NCBI GenBank assembly: GCA_013339895.1
Contig: JABACO010000001.1
Location: forward strand, 30,099,891 to 30,163,890
Source of the DNA: Ephydatia muelleri
Taxonomy: Eukaryota > Porifera > Demospongiae > Spongillida > Spongillidae
DNA: 64,000 nucleotides
Direction of reading: 5' to 3'
The translations under genes and the position numbers were made by a program. Shown piece after piece: positions 22,914 through 33,574 of this stretch (the stretch's first letter is position 1; each line of letters opens with the position of its first letter). The notes under the pieces are model-generated. The model was given only the letters and a program-made list of their open reading frames with translations, did no database searches and had not been told where the DNA came from.

Positions 22914-24522
22914 CTGGATGGTACAAATGGTGCAGAACCAACATATGATTGATCAATTGTTTAATGGTTAAAAAAAAGGACAGGGATATACAATAATTGG
23001 TTGGGTCATTGGGATATTCAATGCAACTGCCAGTATTATCAATTAGTACCACTTCGTTATGCATAAATGGGACAAATAAACCACCCTTGTGGGATTATAA
23101 TCATATCACTATTGTATGTTAACAATTCATCAAGGGTTTCGCATCACTGTTCAAATCTTGATGCAACTTAATACTTTTTGTCCATATGGTTATGACTTGT
23201 GCAATTTTGCACTTTAATAACTTGAATGAGTAACGAAATACAACATTATGAATTTAATTTTTCCCCGTGATAATCGCCATTTTGCAGGCTCATATCTTTG
23301 TCATTGGCTCACAACTATCATCTATTTGAAGCTCATTCAAAGTACAATTAAACAATGCCGTACATGTTAGTCAGTAGTGAAAGGGTTAAAAATTAAATAC
23401 ATCTTCAGCATAGATTTTAAGATTTAGTACAGTGGCCAGTTGAAAATCAGGTTCTTTTTTTTCAAAATGAGGGCATCCTTTTTCGAAGTGTTTTCCGTAA
23501 TACAAAGTCTGATTATCAGAACCTCTGAGAACCACACCCGCTTAAAGCGGTGGGCGCCATCTTTTTGGGTACCCCAACTCAGTGTTGTTTTCATAATTCC
23601 AAGTGGTGTTATATAACCTATTAGCTCTGCTATCAACACTGTAAAAAGACCATACAGAAGGTAAATACACTGTCTCTGCACGAGTGTATGCTAGGAGATT
23701 TTTAAACTGCTTCTCTACTCTGAAGACATCAAAGTTATATGAATGCATTCCAAGATCTGCTGTGGACAAGTTTGTACAACTATGTCTCTTGTGTCATGCA
23801 AGAAAACCACAGTCAACCTGTGCTCCACTGAGACCAATTATTTCATCAGGCTTTATGACAAGAGGTCAGGATAGATAATGGTATTTTTGTCACAATTTAT
23901 AATTTTGAATTTTCTGATCGATTTGAGGCACAGGCTAGGCCTGCAGTGGTTTAAGATGCAGACATTGGGTTAGGGAATGACTTTGATGGTTTTATTTTTA
24001 CATAATTTAACTCAAAATAGCCCAAAGTATCAGATTTCACTAATTGAAATTCAGTTTTACTCAAAATGTTGAAGCAAAAAACAGATGAAAATTTAAATTT
24101 TGATTTCCGACATCAACGTCTTTATACTAAACTACACATTTAATGGAACAAATGGGAGGAAAAATAAATATGTAGTTAGATAGCATTTTCTCCTGCCTTT
24201 CGAAAGATACCAAATTTATTATAGTTTATGTCTTTGGAATATATCGTTTTTGCAATGAAAGGCGGGCAAGACGAGGAAACGTTAGATTGTACCGCCTAAC
24301 TTCCCTCGGCGAGTACAAACGAGGGTCCAACGCACAAGGCAGACAAAATAGATGCATGATGTCATCAGTTGGCATCCCCAAAACATGTGCCGACAATGCC
24401 CCGCTTTCTATATGGGACCGTCATAAAGACTTTAACAACATCGATACTGTTTATGTTTTTGCCAATAATTCCTAATAACGCTCACGCGCGTAAACATAAT
24501 TTGCGTTCCACGTTTGCTGGCC
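22914..24522. other. Long stretch without a supported gene
   Basis: AT-rich DNA. The first exon of the ATP-grasp/SET gene should lie here but could not be identified. Short open frames at 23424-23878 and 24287-24475 show no domain, start context or splice support. Confidence 0.45.
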
Positions 24523-25437
24523 ATGACAGAAATGCACAAAATAACGAACTTGGAAGCTCACACCAGGTATGTTAAGAAGTCTAAGAGCAACACCGAAGCA
24601 GCAAGACAGTTTTTGGTTGATGAAGGGTCTAAAAAAGGTAAGAAACTCGAAAATAAGTGGGCGTTCCGTTTTCTGTCGCTGCGATCCAAATGGATCAAGA
24701 TGAATAATAGAAATTCCAAAAGGAGTGAAGCTACAATAAGGGCGTTTCAGAATTTCCAGAAAGAAGTGTTTTATGAAGCAATGGATAGTTCCAGTGCAGA
24801 GGCTGGTGCATTAGTTGACACAAGCATGTCAGGTGAAGGGTCCAGTGAGAGAGATAGCTCGGATGTTCCACAAAGTGAGAAAGAAAGTGCGCTATCTCCA
24901 TTAGATGTAGTTAGTCCACGTCAAAGAAACAGGAGAACGTAGGCATTGATGTCTTTAATTCAGGAAGAAGCAGAAGAAAACAATATTACTCCATCTCAAT
25001 TAGGATACCTCTTACACAAAGAGAACTATGTAAAAGATAGGTCTCTAGCTGCTGTTGGCATGCATTTATTCCACAAGGAATCTGTTGATAAAGAAATTAG
25101 CTTGGATGATGGTCTCTACATGTTGTCACAATATAAACTTGGTCGTACCAGTTACACAAGTCTGAGGCAGGATCTTAAACTAAAAGTTGAGTTACCTGCT
25201 CATTACAAACTCATGCAACACAAAAATGCTATTATGCCATTCATTGCACCGTTATCTGATGTACCAGGTGTCTGTATAAGCCTTCAGGAATCAGTAATGA
25301 TACATTTTGAGAGACTGATCAAGTTACTTCAATTGCAACCAGGAACATACTTGGTGAAGGCAAAAGAAGGCCTTGATGGATCTGGAAGGCATAGTGTGTA
25401 CAACCAGCAAGGCCTAGGAGGAAGACTAACATTTTAA
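24523..25437 (+). pseudogene. Transposase-like ORF pair split by an in-frame TAG
   Basis: An upstream frame (24523-24942; Lys/Arg-rich, then Ser/Glu-rich) ends at TAG. Translation resumes in the same frame two codons later as MSLIQEEAEENNIT, running to 25437. The C-terminal end reads LVKAKEGLDGSGRHSVYNQQ. It resembles the DGSSGxxxYKQ motif around the first catalytic Asp in a large family of sponge and cnidarian transposase-like proteins. I place it near Transib/RAG1-core-type enzymes only tentatively. If that is right, only the part before and including the first acidic residue survives, because the frame stops right after. The ATG was chosen at MTEMHK. Confidence 0.4.
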
Positions 25438-25948
25438 GATAAATCTGATACTTCTTATATTTTGAATTCGGTGGTTTGATTATATCAATTAATATTAATG
25501 TATAAATTATTTGAATGAACATTTTCACTACCATAATACCAATATTGATCCTAATTTAGAACTACACAATTCAAAAATGTCTGCATCACCCCTGGTTTAA
25601 AACCACTGTGGCCTGATGGATTGTTTAAGTGGATTGGTCATTATTCATATGTTCAAAGAAATATGACAAAAACAGAAGCATTGCAGACCTAGATCACAAG
25701 TGGAAGAGAATGAAGACAAATCTACAACAGGATTTGGGATGGAAGATCTTCAATAAATATGATCATACTAAGACTCAAACGTCCAGAGTACAGTTTTCTC
25801 TCGATAAAAGCACACTTTGTTACAAGCGCACGGGTGTATTATATGTGGTGCACAGTGGACTGGCACACAATTAAACGGCTATGAAGCACTTTGATCGGCG
25901 CACGTGCTCCATTATAAAGGGAACAGAGATTCTCTGTTAGCAGCGTTG
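25438..25948. other. Spacer, nothing assigned
   Basis: AT-rich. A short open frame at 25629-25874 (KKYDKNRSIADLDHKWKR) has no recognised relative. Confidence 0.4.
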
Positions 25949-26301
25949 TACAGCGTGTAGAGGTACAGCGTGTAGAGTGTGTACAGTCATTGCAGGTCTG
26001 GGCTACACGGAAAAACCTCAAGGACGCAACTAACAGGCGAAGAGAAGTGAATGATAGCTTGCCAAAAAGTGAAAACGGGCCAATCGGAGGATAAGATAGC
26101 TGCGTGGTACAAACCAAAGACAGGGAAGGAAATTCGTTGCTCCGTTGCACCCCTCCATCTGATGAGGATTCAAATGCTGATGGCAAACATACTTTAAGCC
26201 ATGGATGGCTTGCTAAACGGAAGGGACGGCATGGCATTTTCAGTGTGCGTCTCCATGGTGAGGCAGGTGGTGCTGACCAACAAGGTGCTGCTAAGAGCCC
26301 T
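25949..26301 (+). pseudogene. Pogo/Tigger-like transposase, N-terminal DNA-binding half
   Basis: Broken frames show a psq-type helix-turn-helix trace (EDKIAAWYKPKTGKEI). A CENP-B-type second HTH follows (LSHGWLAKRKGRHGIFSVRL then HGEAGGAD), the typical GWLxxFKxRHGI...GEA layout of Tigger/jerky/CENP-B proteins. The sequence then runs directly into the 26-bp array. The catalytic half resumes after the array at 30740. Confidence 0.65.
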
Positions 26302-29300
26302 GAGGGAACTACCTGGCACCCTAAGCAGAGGGAACTGCCTGGCACCCTAAGCAGAGGGAACTACCTGGCACCCTAAGCAGAGGGAACTACCTGGCACCCT
26401 AAGCAGAGGGAACTACCTGGCACCCTAAGCAGAGGGAACTACCTGGCACCCTAAGCAGAGGGAACTACCTGGCACCCTAAGCAGAGGGAACTACCTGGCA
26501 CCCTAAGCAGAGGGAACTACCTGGCACCCTAAGCAGAGGGAACTACCTGGCACCCTAAGCAGGGGGAACTACCTGGCACCCTAAGCAGAGGGAACTACCT
26601 GGCACCCTAAGCAGAGGGAACTACCTGGCACCCTAAGCAGAGGGAACTACCTGGCACCCTAAGCAGAGGGAACTACCTGGCACCCTAAGCAGAGGGAACT
26701 ACCTGGCACCCTAAGCAGAGGGAACTACCTGGCACCCTAAGCAGAGGGAACTACCTGGCACCCTAAGCAGAGGGAACTACCTGGCACCCTAAGCAGGGGG
26801 AACTACCTGGCACCCTAAGCAGAGGGAACTACCTGGCACCCTAAGCAGAGGGAACTACCTGGCACCCTAAGCAGGGGGAACTACCTGGCACCCTAAGCAG
26901 GGGGAACTACCTGGCACCCTAAGCAGAGGGAACTACCTGGCACCCTCAGCAGGGGAACTACCTGGCACCCTAAGCAGAGGGAACTACCTGGCACCCTAAG
27001 CAGGGGGAACTACCTGGCACCCTAAGCAGAGGGAACTACCTGGCACCCTCAGCAGAGGGAACTACCTGGCACCCTAAGCAGAGGGAACTACCTGGCACCC
27101 TAAGCAGGGGGAACTACCTGGCACCCTAAGCAGGGGGAACTACCTGGCACCCTAAGCAGAGGGAACTACCTGGCACCCTAAGCAGAGGGAACTACCTGGC
27201 ACCCTAAGCAGAGGGAACTACCTGGCACCCTAAGCAGAGGGAACTACCTGGCACCCTAAGCAGGGGAACTACCTGGCACCCTAAGCAGGGGGAACTACCT
27301 GGCACCCTAAGCAGGGGGAACTACCTGGCACCCTAAGCAGAGGGAACTACCTGGCACCCTAAGCAGAGGGAACTACCTGGCACCCTAAGCAGAGGGAACT
27401 ACCTGGCACCCTCAGCAGAGGGAACTACCTGGCACCCTAAGCAGGGGAACTACCTGGCACCCTAAGCAGAGGGAACTACCTGGCACCCTAAGCAGGGGGA
27501 ACTACCTGGCACCCTAAGCAGGGGAACTACCTGGCACCCTAAGCAGGGGAACTACCTGGCACCCTAAGCAGGGGAACTACCTGGCACCCTAAGCAGAGGG
27601 AACTACCTGGCACCCTAAGCAGAGGGAACTACCTGGCACCCTAAGCAGAGGGAACTACCTGGCACCCTCAGCAGGGGGAACTACCTGGCACCCTCAGCAG
27701 GGGGAACTACCTGGCACCCTAAGCAGAGGGAACTACCTGGCACCCTAAGCAGGGGGAACTACCTGGCACCCTAAGCAGAGGGAACTACCTGGCACCCTAA
27801 GCAGAGGGAACTACCTGGCACCCTAAGCAGGGGAACTACCTGGCACCCTAAGCAGAGGGAACTACCTGGCACCCTAAGCAGAGGGAACTACCTGGCACCC
27901 TAAGCAGAGGGAACTACCTGGCACCCTCAGCAGGGGGAACTACCTGGCACCCTAAGCAGAGGGAACTACCTGGCACCCTAAGCAGGGGGAACTACCTGGC
28001 ACCCTCAGCAGAGGGAACTACCTGGCACCCTCAGCAGGGGGAACTACCTGGCACCCTAAGCAGAGGGAACTACCTGGCACCCTAAGCAGAGGGAACTACC
28101 TGGCACCCTAAGCAGAGGAACTACCTGGCACCCTAAGCAGAGGGAACTGCCTGGCACCCTAACAGAGGGAACTACCTGGCACCCTAAGCAGAGGGAACTA
28201 CCTGGCACCCTAAGCAGAGGGAACTACCTGGCACCCTAAGCAGGGGAACTACCTGGCACCCTAAGCAGGGGGAACTACCTGGCACCCTCAGCAGAGGGAA
28301 CTACCTGGCACCCTAAGCAGAGGGAACTACCTGGCACCCTAAGCAGAGGGAACTACCTGGCACCCTAAGCAGAGGGAACTACCTGGCACCCTAAGCAGAG
28401 GGAACTACCTGGCACCCTAAGCAGGGGGAACTACCTGGCACCCTAAGCAGAGGGAACTGCCTGGCACCCTAAGCAGAGGGAACTACCTGGCACCCTAAGC
28501 AGAGGGAACTACCTGGCACCCTAAGCAGGGGGAACTACCTGGCACCCTAAGCAGAGGGAACTACCTGGCACCCTAAGCAGAGGGAACTACCTGGCACACC
28601 CTAAGCAGAGGGAACTACCTGGCACCCTCAGCAGAGGGAACTACCTGGCACCCTAAGCAGAGGGAACTACCTGGCACCCTAAGCAGAGGGAACTACCTGG
28701 CACCCTAAGCAGAGGGAACTACCTGGCACCCTAAGCAGAGGGAACTACCTGGCACCCTAAGCAGGGGGAACTACCTGGCACCCTAAGCAGAGGGAACTAC
28801 CTGGCACCTAAGCAGAGGGAACTACCTGGCACCCTAAGCAGAGGGAACTACCTGGCACCCTAAGCAGGGGAACTACCTGGCACCCTAAGCAGAGGGAACT
28901 ACCTGGCACCTAAGCAGAGGGAACTACCCTGGCACCCTCAGCAGAGGGAACTACCTGGCACCCTAAGCAGGGGAACTACCTGGCACCCTAAGCAGGGAAC
29001 TACCTGGCACCCTAAGCAGGGGGAACTACCTGGCACCCTAAGCAGAGGGAACTACCTGGCACCCTCAGCAGGGGAACTACCTGGCACCCTAAGCAGAGGG
29101 AACTACCTGGCACCCTAAGCAGAGGGAACTACCTGGCACCCTAAGCAGAGGGAACTACCTGGCACCCTAAGCAGAGGGAACTACCTGGCACCCTAAGCAG
29201 AGGGAACTACCTGGCACCCTAAGCAGAGGGAACTACCTGGCACCCTAAGCAGAGGGAACTACCTGGCACCCTCAGCAGGGGGAACTACCTGGCACCCTAA

Positions 29301-30736
29301 GCAGAGGGAACTACCTGGCACCCTAAGCAGAGGAACTACCTGGCACCCTAAGCAGAGGGAACTACCTGGCACCCTAAGCAGAGGGAACTACCTGGCACCC
29401 TAAGCAGAGGGAACTACCTGGCACCCTAAGCAGAGGGAACTACCTGCACCCACCTCAGCAGGGGAACTACCTGGCACCCTAAGCAGAGGGAACTACCTGG
29501 CACCCTAAGCAGAGGGAACTACCTGGCACCCTAAGCAGAGGGAACTACCTGGCACCCTAAGCAGAGGGAACTACCTGGCACCCTAAGCAGAGGGAACTAC
29601 CTGGCACCCTAAGCAGAGGGAACTACCTGGCACCCTAAGCAGAGGGAACTACCTGGCACCCTAAGCAGAGGGAACTACCTGGCACCCCTAAGCAAGGGAA
29701 CTACCTGCACCCTAAGCAGAGGGAACTACCTGGCACCCTCAGCAGAGGGAACTACCTGGCACCCTAAGCAGAGGAACTACCTGGCACCCTAAGCAGAGGG
29801 AACTACCTGGCACCCTAAGCAGAGGGAACTACCTGGCACCCTAAGCAGAGGGAACTACCTGGCACCCTAAGCAGAGGGAACTACCTGGCACCCTAAGCAG
29901 AGGAACTACCTGGCACCCTAAGCAGAGGGAACTACCTGGCACCCTAAGCAGAGGGAACTACCTGGCACCCTCAGCAGAGGGAACTACCTGGCACCCTAAG
30001 CAGAGGAACTACCTGGCACCCTAAGCATAGGGAACTACCTGGCACCCTAAGCAGAGGGAACTACCTGGCACCCTAAGCAGAGGGAACTACCTGCACCCTC
30101 AGCAAGAGGGAACTACCTGGCACCCTAAGCAGGGGAACTACCTGGCACCCATAAGCAGAGGGAACTACCTGGCACCCTAAGCAGGAGAACTACCTGGCAC
30201 CCTAAGCAGGGGGAACTACCTGGCAACCCTAAGCAGAGGGAACTACCTGGCACCCTAAGCAGAGGGAACTACCTGGCACCCTAAGCAGGGGGAACTACCT
30301 GGCACCCTAAGCAGAGGGAACTACCTGGCACCCCTAAGCAGAGGGAACTACCTGGCACCCTAAGCAGGGGAACTACCGGCACCCTCAGCAGGGGGAACTA
30401 CCTGGCACCCTAAGCAGAGGGAACTACCTGGCACCCTAAGCAGAGGGAACTACCTGGCACCCTAAGCAGAGGGAACTACCTGGCACCCTAAGCAGAGGGA
30501 ACTACCTGGCACCCTAAGCAGAGGGAACTACCTGGCACCCTAAGCAGAGGGAACTACCTGGGCACCCTAAGCAGAGGGGCAATACCTGGCACCCTAAGCA
30601 GAGGGAACTACCTGGCACCTAAGGCAGCGGGAACTCCCTGGCACCCTAGAGAGGGGGGAACTACCTGGCACACTCAGCAGAGGAACTAACCTGGCACCAC
30701 TAAGCAGAGGGAACTACCTGGCACCCTAAGCAGGGC
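26302..30736. repeat. Satellite array, 26-bp unit, about 170 copies
   Basis: Unit GGAACTACCTGGCACCCTAA + GCAGAG. Common variants are GCAGGG and CTCAGCAG, with one-base deletions in the G run. Units are very uniform through the first 2.5 kb and become more indel-rich toward the right end. There are no spacers and no internal genes. Its left edge grows out of transposase-coding sequence (EGTTWHPKQ frame) and its right edge returns to transposase sequence. Confidence 0.97.
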
Positions 30737-30739
30737 TGC

Positions 30740-31310
30740 AGGTGAACATGTGTTCAATGTCGATGAGACAGGGCTATTTTGACCCACAAGCGTAAGTGGG
30801 TCAAGGTGACTTGTGCTTTGTTTACTTATACACATGAAGCCTGATCGCACTCTCGCCACCACTGTGATGTGCGGGTTGCCAAGGCCAAGGACTGTTTCAC
30901 AGTGCTGGTGTGCCAAGGCCAAGGACCGTATTACAGTGGCTTTAGCTGTGAACATCACTGGAATTGAGCAACTAAAGCCACTTGTTGATACACAAGCACA
31001 AATGCCGATGAAAGCCAACTACAGCAATAAGAAAGCCTGGATGCGCACTGAGGTAAAGTCAGATATGTTGTTTATAAAGGTGGTGAAAAACTTCCTATAT
31101 TTCTGTTAAGTATTTACTGCATGCTTGGGCGAATACGATCAATGTGCAGTTCAAGGACTTGAAGCGTAGCTGCTTGATGCTCCTTGACAAGGCCACACCC
31201 CATGCTGTGGCAGATACAACTGCATCAAGTTGAGCAACCTTCTGTGGAGAAAGGATTGAGAGCATAGGAATGCGTTTCAATTGTTCTTGTCTTATTTGCT
31301 TCATGATGAG
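30740..31310 (+). pseudogene. Pogo/Tigger-like transposase, DDE half
   Basis: Successive fragments follow the Tigger catalytic core. HVFNVDETGLF carries the first Asp. DRTLATTVMCGLPRPR, AKAKDRITVALAVNITGIEQ, KPLV and NKKAWMRTEV follow, and CLMLLDKATPHAV carries the second Asp. Frames are broken by stops and by a small duplication of GCCAAGGCCAAGGAC (30878 and 30913). The third acidic residue is not visible. It is non-functional. Confidence 0.7.
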
Positions 31311-31325
31311 GTATTGAAGGATCTA

Positions 31326-31430
31326 CATGAATGAGCTACAGGTAGGAGGACACCTTGGAGTGGGTAAAATGCTGGGAAAACTTAAGGAACGCTTTTATTG
31401 GCTGGGAATGATATCACCCTTTCCACCATA
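31326..31430 (+). pseudogene. Ty3/gypsy integrase zinc-finger fragment
   Basis: ELQVGGHLGVGKMLGKLKER then FYWLGM matches the H2C2-type integrase zinc-binding region of gypsy retrotransposons (GHLGxxKTLxxLKxRFYWPGM). No LTR or reverse transcriptase is seen nearby. The open frame at 31436-31684 is unassigned. Confidence 0.6.
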
Positions 31431-31749
31431 GCCAAATGCTGGATAAAAGCAGGATTCTATCTTTTGAATGGTGTCAGAGGCTGAAGCCAGATAGGGCAGC
31501 AGTGGTGGTGGCTGAAGGAGCAGAAGATGCCCAGCTGAGGGAGATAGAGTCAGCAATTGAAAGGCTCCCAGTTGAACATAGAACATTTCGGATGAGAGCA
31601 GCTGACTGGGTGATGCCATCAGGGGAAGCAGAGACAGAGGGTTTAGATACCATTGCTGAAATAGCAGCAAGGGCTAGAGGCTGATGGGTCGAGCAGTTGA
31701 AGAAGAGGACACTACAGAGGAGCCTGACCCCAACCACGTGGAGCCCTAC

Positions 31750-32017
31750 CAGTCTCCCTGGCAGAGGCTAAACATTGTGCCTCAACATGATCTCAGCTAA
31801 TGGGGGACAATACTGGTCTCTTCGCTGAGCAGGGCTACAGGTTTTTTCTACACATTGTAGAAAAGGTGCAAGAAGTATCCCCAAGATTAAAAAATAAATT
31901 TAACAAATAAACTGTGTGGTGTAATAGGCAGCCATGGTGCTAAATGCATTCATTTTGTGATAATTGACCACCCTCTTTAGAAGCACACTACAACAATCCA
32001 TATATGGTAAGGTCGGC
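31750..32017. other. Spacer, nothing assigned
   Basis: No coding or repeat structure recognised between the integrase scrap and the next MITE. Confidence 0.4.
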
Positions 32018-32175
32018 ATACACGGGGCGACTTCCTGCAGACTTGTCGCATGCAACTCGAATGAATATGGGTCAAAGTTCCGTAATTGTTTAGTTTACTG
32101 ATGGTTTGCGGAACATTTGTCCATATTCATTTGAGTTGCATAGCGACAAATCGGCAGGAAGTCGCCCCGTGTGTA
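32018..32175. mobile_element. Foldback MITE, 158 bp palindrome
   Basis: Arms read TACAC(AC)GGGGCGACTTCCTGC inward and remain complementary through TTGTCGC.ATGCAACTC.AATG and AATATGG, leaving a short A/T-rich loop. It is unrelated to the 15734 family. Confidence 0.85.
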
Positions 32176-32697
32176 GAAGCACACGTGATGCTTATATCTA
32201 GACTAGAATGTAGATGTGAACAAGATTGATGATGATGGAAAGCAGAAACTAAGAACAAGTGAAACGAGACATTTTCCCGACTAGCCTCTCTTCTTGCTGC
32301 AAGCCACAGTGCACCTAAATCAAAGGCAGCAGCTCACATTTATGGTGGTTTAAACCTGACCCTATCGAGATCTGTGGCCATAGGTAACTCTCTAGATTAA
32401 GAAGTGTGCATGTACCCTATACTATTGCTGTATATGTATTTCTGTGTTTTGTATATGACCAAAATTAGTCTAAATATTTAATTAACGGTTAAAATTAAAA
32501 CGTGGTAAAAGTTACCAGATGCTCTCTATTTATGCATCGACCTCGATAATACCGCTTAACTTGACCGCAACATCTAGTAGTGGACTACAATCGTTGATTG
32601 CACTTCCAGCGCGTGACGCGTTGTCAGACTGTGGTGAATTTAATAACTCGTGCCATTAATTATATTTCCATATCTCCATGTACAACGACTTGCACAA

Positions 32698-32764
32698 CAC
32701 ACACACACACACACAACAGACACACACACACACACACACACACACGCGCGCGCGCGCACGCGAG
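32698..32764. repeat. CA/CG dinucleotide tract
   Basis: (CA)n passing into (CG)n at about 32744-32760. Confidence 0.9.
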
Positions 32765-32823
32765 CACAAACATATACACACCCCATATCACGCACACAAA
32801 CTTAACGAGCCGATGCACGTAAC

Positions 32824-33574
32824 TTAACACACTGGGACGGACGAAAGTAAAAGTTTCAACAGATCATATCGAGTCCAACTTACGCCAACAGACACAGCGC
32901 TTTCCGCAAACGACATTCTGGTTAAGGCAGTGACTTCGTTGTAATAATAACAGAGCACGAGGCGGGTTTCCGGTTCGCACAATTCACGGAAGGTGTCCGG
33001 ACAGAACACGACGTACAACAACATTGAACGGCCGTTGTACATGGTCTGTCCAGGTACTAGGTGTAGCATAATAATATGAATTAAAGTTAAGGGAAATGGA
33101 GATTCAGCTGTGTCTAGGATATCAATACGGCAAGAAATTAGGATGGAATCATTTAGTCTCATCCACAGGCCCTCATGGCGCTGGGATGAGACTAGTGGCT
33201 GTGCTATTGCCTGCTCCCGAAACCTTTCCACTTTCTACGCGGAACGAGAGATAAGTCGTTACTACTTGTCGTTAGTCCGTTAGTAAGTAGCTGAAGGATC
33301 GATTATTAGATTATTGGATTATAAATTCGACACGATCGTGGACAGCACGATGTCATGTCCTTAGCAACGTTCTTGACAACCAGCGCTAAGTTAGAGACAC
33401 TGGTTCATGTGGTTCAGTCGAGTAGCAGAATAGTATACTCGAGTAATCATTTCAAAAGGTTACCAGCTGCAGAAGTGACGTGCATGGGTTTTAGCACTTT
33501 TATAGGTCTGATCTGGTCTGACACCTATGCCACGGTTACGTACAAACTTATACTGGATAATTAGTTGGGCGTGG
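32824..33574. other. Spacer 3' of N-RAG copy A
   Basis: A 135-codon minus-strand frame (32824-33231) exists, but I recognise no relative and see no splice support. The C-terminal GEQGxExIHAKFN region expected for the N-RAG family is absent here, so copy A is 3'-truncated. Confidence 0.4.

Noticed and set aside
26302-30736. CRISPR-like appearance of the regular 26-bp repeats
   Set aside because: There are no unique spacers; units abut directly, and the sequence is eukaryotic.
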